Of a stretch of DNA of 25,788 nt, positions 1 to 8,105 are shown piece after piece. How positions within the stretch are numbered: the first letter of the stretch is position 1; every line of letters starts with the position of its first letter. Source of the DNA: a virus. Under the pieces are notes generated by a model that was given only the letters and a program-made list of their open reading frames with translations, had not been told where the DNA came from and searched no databases. The position numbers and the translations under genes were made by a program. The stretch covers positions 1 through 25,788 of the IMG/VR virus record IMGVR_UViG_3300020596_000096; one strand, 5' to 3'.

Positions 1-3000
1 TGCCCGCCTACCCCCGCAAGTCCCCCTGTGAACGTGCTGCTTATCGTTTCTGCTAACTGCTTTCCAGGCTTTTCAGCCGCTTGAAATTCTTTGGAAGGCG
101 CTTTACTAATTTCGAGAGCACCCTTTTGCTTAAGTAGTTCGATTTGAGTTTGCAGAGCTGCGGTAGCCTTGTCACTTAAGCCTTTTTTCTTCATGTCATT
201 TTCTACTGCTGCTATTTCTAAGGCTGTTCGCTGATTTATAATATCTATGGCAAACATATTCTCAGCGTTTATTTCTTTACTGATTTCGAGATTCTTTTTT
301 AGAATTGCATCAACTTCTTTTGACGCTACTGCCTTGGCAGCTTCAATCTCCGCTCCTGATTGAGCCTGAATAGCTTTGCGGGCCTTCTCTATTTGAACAA
401 GCTGCTCTCGTCTGACACTGACATCTTTTTCTAAGACCTTAATGCCCTTTTCCTGCTCGGCTAAATCTTTTAAACGAAGTGCAGTCTCAAATTGTATTTT
501 TTCAATGATCTTACCAGAAGCCTCTAGTCTGGATTTTTCCGCATCAGATTGTATCTTTTTAAAGTCTTCCACTGTTTGGTTTCGTAACGCTATCCCCTGA
601 GTCTCAGCAGTTAGCTTCTTTAAGTATGCATCAGAAACTTTTTGGGTAATTTCATCAAGCTCCTTGGTCTCCTTACCCGCTGACTTTAAGCGAGCTGACA
701 ACATATTAAGAGCTTCCACGGATGGCTCAAACGACGCAGCTGATTCTTTATTGTTTAGAAACTCACCGGCTACTTTTTTTGCCTCGACAGAAACAGCCGC
801 AAGCTCAAACTTGGCTGAGCTAATTGCAAGGGATGTCTTTTCAAACTCAGTCCCAAGTGCTGCGATCTGTACACTACCGGTGGCGAAGTCAAACCTCTGC
901 TGCGCTGTTTTGTTTAGCGCCTGCATTTCGGTACTAAGCCCCCCGATGTGGGCAGCCATTTCAGTGGCCATTGCTGCACCGCCGCTAAACATTTTGGTGA
1001 GGGCAAGGTGGAGCTCATAGACGTTGGCCTGAACCTTTTTGTGCTCGGCTGAAATCTCGGCTAAAGCCTCTTTGTCGCCCCGCATCGCCGCCCAAACTTT
1101 TCTAAATGCAAGAATGGCAAGTTCGGCATATCGAATAATGCCGATCCACCCAATAATGACAAACTTCACCATATCAACGAAAATTTGCCCGACATTTTTT
1201 ACGATGTTGTAGAGCTGCCCCATCACGCTAACGCCGCGTGTCGTGGACGTGTTGGCCTCGTCCATATTGGTGTGGAACTGAGTAAGTTCTGAACTTAGTT
1301 GGTCAATAGCAACGGCAAACGCTATGACCCCAGCAACAGCATAAGTCCAAGGCGTTGCGAGAAGAAAAAGGGTGAATTGTCCTACCGCTACGGTGGCTGC
1401 CCTAGCCCCCACTATGATTGCTTGCCATCCGGCCACCGTGAAAAACTGCGCGGCGACAAAACGATACGTGGCTAAAGTAGCTGCGATAATTTGAGCCCGG
1501 ATTAATTGAAACCCTTTTATAAACCCAGGCATAATAGTCTGACCCATAGCTACCATGGCTGTTTTTAAGCTATCTACAGCCACAATTTGCAGGCCAAGAC
1601 TTGCCCTTACCACGTTGATGATCGTGTTGAGAGCTAACTGAGCGACGAAAAACTTTCGAATAACAAAATCCGCAGCTTGAAAAGCCCCCTTGACCCCGGC
1701 CACTGTCAGAATCAAGGTGAGAAAGTGCCCTACTAGCGTTGTCGCGACGGCTAGCAAGTCCACCAGTCCCCCAACAGCGCCTAAAATAGCGTTAGGCATG
1801 GCTAGGAGGGATAGCACAAAGCTGTTCTGTACCCGTGTGAGCATCGCCATGAGGTCGCTTTGGCTACCCAGTTTAGCCTGCAAAAGCTCGACGGACTGAG
1901 CATACTGCTTGTTGGCCCCGGCAATGGTCCTGAGTTGATCGGTAGCAGCCCCTACCATGGGAGTTGATTGCTCCATGATGGTATTTAAAATCAGTTGAGC
2001 TTTTGCGTGTCGGTCCATGCTCTCCACGACGAGCTTTTGCTCTGTGGCGAACTTAGAGTGCTGAAGAGAAGCATTATCCACGAAAATACCTAGAGACTTT
2101 AAGGACTCGCCTTGTCCTGCAAGACCCCTCGCCAATGACAAGGACACCTCGGCTATGCCGTGACCAGACACAGCTGCAATGTCAGCTGATCTTGCCAAGA
2201 TAGCGGCGTTCTGCTTAGCGGAAAGCCCTAGCTGCCCGCCTTCGGCCACTAGAATTTTTATGCCCTTCTGTACCTCGGCCACTCCAAACACCGTGGAGGC
2301 AGCTGTTTTTTCGACCTGCTCGTTCCAAAACTGCAAGGATCCGGTGCCCGCTTCCCCTAGCGTTTTGCCAAACCCCCTAATGGTAAACTCAAACGCCCTG
2401 GTGACTTGCTGCATGGCATTAAATTTAGCTTCCCACTGGTCTATAACGGCGAAGAGTTTAGAACCAATAGCTATAAACAGCCGCCCCACCAGGGCTGTGA
2501 GGATAGTTAGACCAGCCGACAAGCTAAGCGACATCATGCCGACAAGCTGAATAAAGGATCCTAGTAGCTGAAGAACCGCGCTGTCAGTCCTCTTTAGTAA
2601 TGTTCCGAGCCCTAGCAAAGCCCCACCGATCAAGGCTGAGTTGTCGATCAGGCCGATGAAGCCCTTTCCCAGCACACCAAAGCTCTGGCCGAGCTCGTAA
2701 GCTTTGAAAGCTAACGTGCTAAAGCCTTTTAAAATACCGACAAACGCCTTGGAAGCTAAAACTTCCCCCGCTTTGGCGAACTCAAGAATCTTTGCCCCCC
2801 CGCTTTGAAGGAAAGGAACCAGGATAGACCTGCCCTTAGCCGCGAACTCTGTAAAGACCCCGCCGACAAAGTTAAGGGCAGTGCCTACTTTGCCTTTGAA
2901 CATCTCAAAAAAGTCCAAAAGCTTTAAATACTGTTGCTGAAGGAAGTTGATTCGAGCTGCACCGCCTGTACTCGCCCCGAACGTCTTGCCAAAAATTCCC

Positions 3001-3779
3001 CCGACCTCACCAAGAATACCCATCATGGTTTGGGAGGTATCGCCTAGTGTCTTAAAAACTCTGATGACGCGGGTGATCCCCTCAGAGGTTGTTGACACAA
3101 ACTCTTTCACGTTGACCATCGACCGGCTGAGAAAGGAAAAACCACTGCTTAAAAGCTTTAAAGATTCGGTGAACTTCTCGGTGAATAGGGAAGTCCGCAC
3201 AGCCGCAAGCTGAAAGCCTTGGAGAAGGAGCACTTGCTCTTTGATCGCGGGTCCTATCAGGGCAAAGGTTTGTCTAAATCCCGTCAAGGATGTCGATATA
3301 TTGGCAAAGCCAAGGCGGATTTTCTCAACCGTACCCGTAATGACAGGTATGACAGTTTTATTGAATAAAAGAATCGCCTGCGTGGCGTTGGTGACTTGCT
3401 GAGAAAACTTAATGAGAGGATCCAGCGTGGCTAGGGCAAGCATTGCAGCCGACAAAACGGAGAAAGCCTGCGTTGCCCCCACCGTCCTATCGTGAACCCG
3501 GTCGAGCTTGCCCGCTGTACGCTCAAATTGATCTTGGAGTCTACTGGTGGCCCGCTCTGTCTTTTTAACTTCTTTACTGAGCTTGCTTATCTGATCATCG
3601 GGAAGTTTATTTACCGCCGTAGCGATAGACTTGTATTCTTTTTCTAGGCGCTGAAGCTCGCGCTGAATCATTTTAGTTTGCTTGGCGTTGTCGCTAAGAC
3701 TTTTATTAAGATCATCGACGCCACGCTTGGCGGGTTTAGAGTCAACGTCGATATTTATTAAAATGTCTTCTTTTGCCAT
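1..3779 (-). CDS. tail tape measure protein (C-terminus cut by window edge)
   Basis: The frame stays open from the ATG at 3777-3779 to the left edge, giving at least 1259 residues. Tape measure proteins fill the tail tube, set its length and take part in DNA ejection. Residues about 20-95 form a charged coiled coil. Roughly residues 520-635 resemble the conserved core of phage tape measures (SAKQNAAILARSADIAAVSG, then GLAGQGESLKSLGIF). Hydrophobic stretches lie near residues 420-445, 645-700 and 770-830, as expected for a protein that can insert in the host membrane. Residues about 1060-1240 are a long Lys/Glu/Ala coiled coil. It begins 6 bases after the stop of the frameshifted chaperone extension, the standard siphophage order. 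Family identity rests on length, composition and position. Confidence 0.9.
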   Translation of the reverse strand, partial: MAKEDILINIDVDSKPAKRGVDDLNKSLSDNAKQTKMIQRELQRLEKEYKSIATAVNKLPDDQISKLSKEVKKTERATSRLQDQFERTAGKLDRVHDRTVGATQAFSVLSAAMLALATLDPLIKFSQQVTNATQAILLFNKTVIPVITGTVEKIRLGFANISTSLTGFRQTFALIGPAIKEQVLLLQGFQLAAVRTSLFTEKFTESLKLLSSGFSFLSRSMVNVKEFVSTTSEGITRVIRVFKTLGDTSQTMMGILGEVGGIFGKTFGASTGGAARINFLQQQYLKLLDFFEMFKGKVGTALNFVGGVFTEFAAKGRSILVPFLQSGGAKILEFAKAGEVLASKAFVGILKGFSTLAFKAYELGQSFGVLGKGFIGLIDNSALIGGALLGLGTLLKRTDSAVLQLLGSFIQLVGMMSLSLSAGLTILTALVGRLFIAIGSKLFAVIDQWEAKFNAMQQVTRAFEFTIRGFGKTLGEAGTGSLQFWNEQVEKTAASTVFGVAEVQKGIKILVAEGGQLGLSAKQNAAILARSADIAAVSGHGIAEVSLSLARGLAGQGESLKSLGIFVDNASLQHSKFATEQKLVVESMDRHAKAQLILNTIMEQSTPMVGAATDQLRTIAGANKQYAQSVELLQAKLGSQSDLMAMLTRVQNSFVLSLLAMPNAILGAVGGLVDLLAVATTLVGHFLTLILTVAGVKGAFQAADFVIRKFFVAQLALNTIINVVRASLGLQIVAVDSLKTAMVAMGQTIMPGFIKGFQLIRAQIIAATLATYRFVAAQFFTVAGWQAIIVGARAATVAVGQFTLFLLATPWTYAVAGVIAFAVAIDQLSSELTQFHTNMDEANTSTTRGVSVMGQLYNIVKNVGQIFVDMVKFVIIGWIGIIRYAELAILAFRKVWAAMRGDKEALAEISAEHKKVQANVYELHLALTKMFSGGAAMATEMAAHIGGLSTEMQALNKTAQQRFDFATGSVQIAALGTEFEKTSLAISSAKFELAAVSVEAKKVAGEFLNNKESAASFEPSVEALNMLSARLKSAGKETKELDEITQKVSDAYLKKLTAETQGIALRNQTVEDFKKIQSDAEKSRLEASGKIIEKIQFETALRLKDLAEQEKGIKVLEKDVSVRREQLVQIEKARKAIQAQSGAEIEAAKAVASKEVDAILKKNLEISKEINAENMFAIDIINQRTALEIAAVENDMKKKGLSDKATAALQTQIELLKQKGALEISKAPSKEFQAAEKPGKQLAETISSTFTGGLAGVGG

Positions 3780-3784
3780 TTGAT

Positions 3785-4228
3785 TTACTTTGTCCCCTGC
3801 TGCGCTTTGAGAGGCTGCTTGCTGTCGCCTGCATCCCCCAGAATCATTTTAGCCCGAGACACAAATTTTTGCGTGTCGTAAGCAGGGACAAACCAGGAAA
3901 GCATACTAATAAACCACGATGGCTGATCTCCAATCCCCCCCTCAACGAGCATTGCCTTTTGCTCCGCAGCTACCACCATCGTCTCAAATAAACTAATGGC
4001 CTCTTGGTCCCATGTCGATTTAGCTGGGCAAAAACCATAGAGACCACCTCCTTCGCTAATTCTGATAGGAAAGACATTACTGTCCTTCGCCGTGTAGTCC
4101 CACCTATCCTCGCGACATCTCCTTAGTTTTTGGGTGGCTACGGGGCAGCGTTTGCAGTCAAACGTCCTACCCTTTTTCTCTAGTTTCGCATGGTCCGTAA
4201 AGTGAAGCTCCAGGAGGGCTTCTAACTT
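3785..4228 (-). CDS. tail assembly chaperone, -1 frameshift extension (GT-type)
   Basis: This frame is open from the slippery A8 run to the TAA at 3785-3787 and has no start codon before an ATG at 3979, so 3980-4228 is best explained as read after a -1 slip from the upstream gene. I checked every codon and found no stop. The slip gives a protein of about 294 residues: 147 from the upstream frame plus 147 here. The extension begins KLEALLELHF, contains a cysteine cluster (DCKRCPVATQKLRRC), then SEGGGLYGFCPAK, and ends PLKAQQGTK. In lambda-type phages gpGT carries this second domain, which recruits tail tube subunits to the tape measure. The Cys-x2-Cys arrangement suggests metal binding, which is inference. 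A separate 64-residue protein from the ATG at 3979 is less likely. Confidence 0.75.
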   Translation of the reverse strand, partial: KLEALLELHFTDHAKLEKKGRTFDCKRCPVATQKLRRCREDRWDYTAKDSNVFPIRISEGGGLYGFCPAKSTWDQEAISLFETMVVAAEQKAMLVEGGIGDQPSWFISMLSWFVPAYDTQKFVSRAKMILGDAGDSKQPLKAQQGTK

Positions 4229-4668
4229 TTTTTTGGTACGTTATCGGTGCCTTCACCCGCCGCATTTCGCCTCGCGTTGTAAAGATCCATCATCACCCCG
4301 CTGTTATACAGCGCGTTGACGACATCCATGGAAGCGTACCCGTCCTTGTCTTTCTTAAATGACTCGGATCCTGGACCTTCCATGCCCGTTAATGCACAGC
4401 GTACTTCATCCATGATGTAGCTGACATTCACGCTAGCTTTGCCGTCGTCAAAGGATACCTGGCTGTTCATCACCTTCTTGGTGTCTTTGTACGGCAGGGT
4501 TTTCCTGAGAATGAAACGAGTGCTCTCTCCCTGGATAGGGAGCTTTGACTCGTCGAGATCTTTTAAATATTGCTCGTAGACTTCTTCCGTAACGTCACGG
4601 ATTGAAGAATCTTTGCTCACGATTACCGACACGGTTTTATCCGTGTCCATGCTTAGAATAAACCCCAT
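4222..4668 (-). CDS. tail assembly chaperone (G-type, 0 frame)
   Basis: This 148-residue acidic protein lies between tail tube and tape measure genes, where long-tailed phages encode the G chaperone. It ends PKKS-stop, and those last lysine codons form an A8 slippery run, so most ribosomes would stop here and a minority would continue into the extension. The sequence (IRDVTEEVYEQYLKDLDESK, later MDVVNALYNSGVMMDLYNAR) looks helical and soluble, with no signal peptide or membrane segment. The ATG at 4668 follows AGGGGG at good spacing; a second Met lies at residue 7. The function comes from position and frameshift signal rather than sequence family. Confidence 0.75.
   Translation of the reverse strand: MGFILSMDTDKTVSVIVSKDSSIRDVTEEVYEQYLKDLDESKLPIQGESTRFILRKTLPYKDTKKVMNSQVSFDDGKASVNVSYIMDEVRCALTGMEGPGSESFKKDKDGYASMDVVNALYNSGVMMDLYNARRNAAGEGTDNVPKKS
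4227..4234 (-). other. programmed -1 ribosomal frameshift slippery site
   Basis: On the minus strand the mRNA reads CCA AAA AAA AGT TAG, so eight adenines sit immediately before the 0-frame stop. The heptamer A AAA AAA is a classic bacterial -1 slippery sequence. After a one-base backward slip the ribosome reads AAG TTA GAA and stays open for 147 codons. I see no strong downstream hairpin by eye, although the G/C-rich GAAGCCCTCCTGGAGCTTC just after it can fold into a short stem (GAAGC/GCTTC with CTCC/GGAG), which could act as a stimulator. Confidence 0.75.
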
Positions 4669-4703
4669 GAAATCCCCCTAAGTGCTAGCAGTAGTGCTAT
4701 GTA

Positions 4704-5939
4704 TTAGAGGAACGATACAGTCACTTCATCAGCAGCGTCAAGCGCCGTCTGATAAGCATTACCAGTAAAGGTCACTGGGATTGTGCCGGTGTCTGGCACT
4801 GCAATTTCTGGCACAGGGAAGATTACTTTTGGCACCACCACTTGAACGTGCCGACCAGCAGCAGCGCCAAGGATAATGGTGATGTTTTCCCCAGTGAAAT
4901 CCTTCTGACGGTTCAGAAACTCCACAAGCTCGTGGTTCAGGTTCAGTTCAAGGCTAAGCTCAGCAGTGAAGCGCCCGCCTGGAGTGAAAAGCCGACCGCC
5001 AAGACCTTCTTCGCCAAAGCAGAAGTCTTGTGGCTCGTGGTTGTTCACCATGTTGAGCGAGGCAGAGCGAACACAATCAGCAGACGAAAGGCCCGCGATG
5101 GTGATGGATCCGACCAGACCAGTTTGGGGATCGTTGATCGCAACCGCAGTGGTTGGCTCGTAGTAGCACAGATAGACAGGGGTGGCTGACCCATCAGAGT
5201 CACTTAAAACTGCACCGCTTAGAGTGACAGTGGTGGAGGTAGCTGACACAACGGTGCGCGGGGAGCCGGTAGGTGTGTCGGTTGCCCGCGTAACGCCGTC
5301 AGCCTTCACGATCATAACCAAAGAGCCGACTGGAAAGCGGGTGCCTTCAGTCGCGGCTACAGTCACGACGTTCGCCGCGTTAGCAGTGATGGATTTAGAG
5401 ATACCGACTAGCAAAGAAGTCTTTGCCATGCCTGCCCACTCGACTTGGGACTGGCCATCACCTGGAAAGGTGGCATTGCCCGAGTCAACAAAGCACCCTG
5501 GAGCTTGCTTTGCCCAAAGGTCACCGTTTTCAAAGATTGAGAAGGTGATATCTGGAGGAGTACCAGCCGTGTAGACAGGACTGCCCCCACTTGTATCTTC
5601 TTTGCCCATCAGGGACTTCCAAAGAACGCGCATGGCAGGGTCAATTTCAGCAACACCAGCCGCGCCAAGCAGGCTATTGATGTTGAAGAAGGTTGGCAGT
5701 GCCCAGCTGGTGGTGGTTTTTTGTTTGATGACTGAGGTGTGGTGGCGTCCCGATTTGTGCGGGCTGCTCTCAATAGGCTGCGAGAAGTTGACACTCGCGC
5801 CGTTAAGCGTGAAGAGGAAGTCTGCGCCGGTCGGTGCAAGTAAAACTCCACGGGCAGTTTCTTCTTTAATAAAGATCTTCTGCTCAAGTGCTATAGAATC
5901 GTTAGTGGAGTTATAGATTGATGCGTAGTTCTTCGACAT
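4704..5939 (-). CDS. major tail tube protein
   Basis: This 411-residue protein sits just upstream of the tail chaperone gene and is long and beta-rich with no membrane segments, as expected for the subunit that polymerises into the tail tube. Residues 59-88 contain SPHKSGRHHTSVIK followed by SWALPTFFNI, a pattern I associate with tail tube proteins of this type. Residues about 183-262 (VVTVAATEGTRFPVGSLVMI through VYLCYYEP) look like an extra beta domain inserted into the tube fold. The C-terminal half (about 290-411) returns to tube-like strands ending VTFTGNAYQTALDAADEVTV. The ATG follows AGGAGG at ideal spacing, fitting a highly expressed gene. An alternative label would be a generic tail structural protein. 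Confidence 0.75.
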   Translation of the reverse strand: MSKNYASIYNSTNDSIALEQKIFIKEETARGVLLAPTGADFLFTLNGASVNFSQPIESSPHKSGRHHTSVIKQKTTTSWALPTFFNINSLLGAAGVAEIDPAMRVLWKSLMGKEDTSGGSPVYTAGTPPDITFSIFENGDLWAKQAPGCFVDSGNATFPGDGQSQVEWAGMAKTSLLVGISKSITANAANVVTVAATEGTRFPVGSLVMIVKADGVTRATDTPTGSPRTVVSATSTTVTLSGAVLSDSDGSATPVYLCYYEPTTAVAINDPQTGLVGSITIAGLSSADCVRSASLNMVNNHEPQDFCFGEEGLGGRLFTPGGRFTAELSLELNLNHELVEFLNRQKDFTGENITIILGAAAGRHVQVVVPKVIFPVPEIAVPDTGTIPVTFTGNAYQTALDAADEVTVSFL

Positions 5940-5963
5940 TGCAGAGATCCTCCTTGGATATTT

Positions 5964-6398
5964 TTAGCACGAGCCCGTGAGACTATCGTAATACTGTATA
6001 GTGAAGTCTATACGAGCAATGTAAAACGGCTCTAATAAATGTAAGTCAGAGATGTTACCAGTATAGATCAGATGCACCACACCAGGAATACCTAAGTTAG
6101 GCACAAGCCACAAAGCTTGCTCAATGGTTCTGCGTAGTTCAAACAGAAGCTTCTGGTCAACCGATCCTGTTACTTCTGACTTCATAATCAGTTCGAGCGA
6201 AAGTGCCCAGTCCTTACGGACTCGGCCCCTCTCATGCACAATTAGCTGCCCATTGTCCCAAACCTGCACAGCGGGTAGCTCGTGGGCTAGGAAGTCACCC
6301 GTTGCTAGGCGAATTTTGTCGAAGGAAATGTAATTGATACCGGGCACAGCCGCCACGACAGTCACAATCTTGTCCACAATGTCTGACTCGATACTCAC
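5964..6398 (-). CDS. tail completion / tail terminator-like protein
   Basis: This 144-residue protein starts at a GTG whose GTGA overlaps the stop of the preceding gp10-like gene, so the two are translationally coupled. It begins SIESDIVDKIVTVVAAVPGI and has alternating strands and helices (LPAVQVWDNGQLIVHERGRV, then LELIMKSEV). Its size, position between the gp10-like protein and the tail tube, and a central segment resembling the beta-hairpin of tail terminators all suggest the ring protein that caps the tail tube and joins it to the head. No diagnostic motif is visible, so the role is inferred from gene order. Confidence 0.6.
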   Translation of the reverse strand: MSIESDIVDKIVTVVAAVPGINYISFDKIRLATGDFLAHELPAVQVWDNGQLIVHERGRVRKDWALSLELIMKSEVTGSVDQKLLFELRRTIEQALWLVPNLGIPGVVHLIYTGNISDLHLLEPFYIARIDFTIQYYDSLTGSC

Positions 6399-6874
6399 CG
6401 GTAAAGGTCCCTTATAATGTCTAGGATTCTATTACGTTGTGTTAGCACAGCAGGTCTTAGGTAGGGCCGCGCTATCAGCCGGTCACCGACAAGCACCCCC
6501 TTGTTTATCCCCGAGCCCCCTTTGCCAATTTTCCCCCGCTCACGGAGCGAGGCAAACATTGCCCGGCGCTGGCGAGCCGTGTAAATGCCCCCGAATTCGT
6601 GCATCGAGGCATAGGGAACCCCGAAAGCACCTACTGAGATCCCAACATGGTCACCGCGTTGATAGAATATACTGCGTATCGAGTTAAAAAGCCTGCCCGT
6701 ATCAATGACCCCCTGGCGTCTGACGTTCAACTTAGCTTGGTTTTCTACCATAAAGCCTATGCGTAATAATGCTTCCCGCATTTTAGGCGAGTTAGGCTCA
6801 TTCGCCCGCAGGCGTCTATAGATCCGCGCCTCGAGCTCGTCTGACAGGTTGGTGAGTGGGATTCTCTTGGCCAA
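6395..6874 (-). CDS. HK97 gp10-like head-tail joining protein
   Basis: This 159-residue protein has the HK97 gp10/neck pattern: an N-terminal helix with a MREALLRIGFMVENQAKLNV segment, then DTGRLFNSIR and a glycine-rich turn before PYASMHEFGG, where Tyr-Ala-x-x-x-Glu-x-Gly is typical of the family. These proteins close the neck between connector and tail. The start is a TTG at 6872-6874 (MAKRIPLTNL) preceded by GAGGT; no ATG fits upstream because the TAG of the gp6-like gene ends at 6878. It overlaps the next gene by 4 bases. Confidence 0.75.
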   Translation of the reverse strand: MAKRIPLTNLSDELEARIYRRLRANEPNSPKMREALLRIGFMVENQAKLNVRRQGVIDTGRLFNSIRSIFYQRGDHVGISVGAFGVPYASMHEFGGIYTARQRRAMFASLRERGKIGKGGSGINKGVLVGDRLIARPYLRPAVLTQRNRILDIIRDLYR

Positions 6875-6877
6875 GGG

Positions 6878-7510
6878 CTACCTCGTGGACAAAGGACGGT
6901 CCCCCGTGGGCCACTCTGTGCGCTTGTAGGAGTCCAAAGTGGACAGTACATACTTGGGGAGGTCTTCCCTATAGCTCGTATTCTCTTGGTTTTTGCCTTT
7001 GGACTCTAGCCCAATGGTGCGTTCTGTACGCATTTCATAGAGAAACTGCACCGTCCATATGCAAGCCCCCTCGATCTCGTCTGGCACCGTCGCATACCCA
7101 CCGTCATAGATGATCTTGATATTTTTCATGCCTCTTGGAAAGAAGCTCCGACTTGTGAGCGCCACGCCGACACCCTCTCCCTTGGCAGACTTATCCAGAG
7201 CGTATGCAGTCGTCGCGAGTTTGTAGACCGTATCTGTGAACAAGCCCGTAGAATCAATCCAGAGCTCAGAAGGGAACGCCACCGGCCATTGATCCAGGAG
7301 AATTCGGTCGTTGGCGAACCCGTCTTGATACTCGGTAATACCCGTTCTCTGCTTGAGCTTGCGGTCGCAGTACGTTTCAATCCTACCCGTGGCTTCATTT
7401 ATGAGTCTCGTAATGAGGTCATCAAAAGTCACATTCAGCGGAGGGACACCTAAATGTTCCTTCGCCAAAGCTAACGTTGTCAATGCGTATGGGCTGATCG
7501 TAACTGGCAA
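6878..7510 (-). CDS. head-tail connector protein, gp6-like adaptor
   Basis: This 210-residue protein begins with a helical bundle typical of HK97 gp6 and SPP1 gp15 adaptors: LALAKEHLGVPPLNVTFDDL, LITRLINEATGRIETYCDRK. It then has a beta portion (ITEYQDGFANDRILLDQWPV). Adaptors of this type form a ring under the portal and seal packaged DNA. The start must be a TTG at 7508-7510 (or the ATT just before it), because an in-frame TAG lies immediately upstream; AGGGG precedes it. It is followed 3 bases later by another TTG-started gene, and gene order supports the call. Confidence 0.75.
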   Translation of the reverse strand: MPVTISPYALTTLALAKEHLGVPPLNVTFDDLITRLINEATGRIETYCDRKLKQRTGITEYQDGFANDRILLDQWPVAFPSELWIDSTGLFTDTVYKLATTAYALDKSAKGEGVGVALTSRSFFPRGMKNIKIIYDGGYATVPDEIEGACIWTVQFLYEMRTERTIGLESKGKNQENTSYREDLPKYVLSTLDSYKRTEWPTGDRPLSTR

Positions 7511-7519
7511 AATCTACCC

Positions 7520-7813
7520 CTACTTGTTTTTGTACCTGGAAACCATTTTGGTGGCCTCTTTAGCCGCGTCTTCTTCAGGTGAAAGCTTAGGTTCATCCTC
7601 TATAGCCACGGCTTCTTCTGAAAGCTTAGGTTCAACTGGCTCGTCGACAACATTCTGGTAGCACTTACCAAACGTGCTCGCAAGAATGGCTTGGCCTTCT
7701 TCATCGGGGACATCCGCTACTTTACCAAGTTCAAAGGCCCTGGTCCCGAATTTAGTTTGCACGATCATATCGGTCTGCCCTGGACGGGCTGCGGAAACGA
7801 GTTTTAATTGCAT
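7520..7813 (-). CDS. small acidic hypothetical head-neck protein
   Basis: I do not recognise this 97-residue protein. Residues 1-55 look folded (MQLKLVSAARPGQTDMIVQT, then FELGKVADVPDEEGQAILAS). Residues about 56-85 are acidic and low in complexity, with the hexapeptide EPKLS(E/P)E twice, 13 residues apart. The C-terminus is basic (SRYKNK). It sits between the zinc-ribbon gene and the gp6-like connector, 9 bases upstream of the latter. The ATG follows GAGGA at good spacing. Position suggests a head or neck accessory role, but nothing in the sequence shows it. Confidence 0.65.
   Translation of the reverse strand: MQLKLVSAARPGQTDMIVQTKFGTRAFELGKVADVPDEEGQAILASTFGKCYQNVVDEPVEPKLSEEAVAIEDEPKLSPEEDAAKEATKMVSRYKNK
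7580..7634. repeat. 16-bp direct repeat pair inside the acidic hypothetical gene
   Basis: The 16-base string TGAAAGCTTAGGTTCA occurs at 7580-7595 and again at 7619-7634. The copies are 39 bases (13 codons) apart, so they are in frame and encode the repeated EPKLS peptide. This looks like a small tandem duplication in a flexible linker. Confidence 0.8.
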
Positions 7814-7859
7814 TTTTTGTCCTCACCAAAAGGGGGTTTGGACTACCTTACAAGGAAGA

Positions 7860-8105
7860 TCACCACTTGCCTAGGGGGCAAGCCGATCCGTGAATTGAAA
7901 TCTTGCGCTTAAACCCACAGCCACAAGTTACACACGAGAACTTGTTATGCTTCTGGCGAAGCTTGTCACAAGACATGCAGACCGTAGCCCTTGCCTGAAC
8001 CATTTCCTCGGTCGCCAGGAGCCGACCATCCATTAATGATGCGCGGATTGTTCCCAGGATGCTCCCCGCTTGCTGAAACAGGGTCATCTCCACTTCGTCG
8101 CTCAT
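7860..8105 (-). CDS. small zinc-ribbon protein
   Basis: This 81-residue protein has a helical N-terminus and a C-terminal cysteine cluster: C43 and C46 (CMSC), C58, C61 and C63 (CVTCGC), and C76 in ACPLGKW. Two CxxC knuckles plus the last cysteine make a zinc ribbon likely. Short proteins with this ending occur in many phage head modules, with unknown role. It overlaps the papain-fold gene upstream by 4 bases (ATGA), so the two are probably co-translated. No DNA-binding function can be claimed from the ribbon alone. Confidence 0.7.
   Translation of the reverse strand: MSDEVEMTLFQQAGSILGTIRASLMDGRLLATEEMVQARATVCMSCDKLRQKHNKFSCVTCGCGFKRKISIHGSACPLGKW

Noticed and set aside
3785-3979. Separate 64-residue gene from the ATG at 3979
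   Set aside because: No ribosome site precedes the ATG, and the same frame is open back to the slippery run, so the frameshift explanation covers it and the stretch upstream.
4681-4702. Repeated AGTGCTA motifs here and at 18815, 22302 and 17355
   Set aside because: A 7-mer is expected a few times by chance in this length on both strands, and one copy lies inside a gene.
4842-5916. Several plus-strand frames across the tail tube gene
   Set aside because: They lack ribosome sites and are antisense shadows of a well-supported minus-strand gene.
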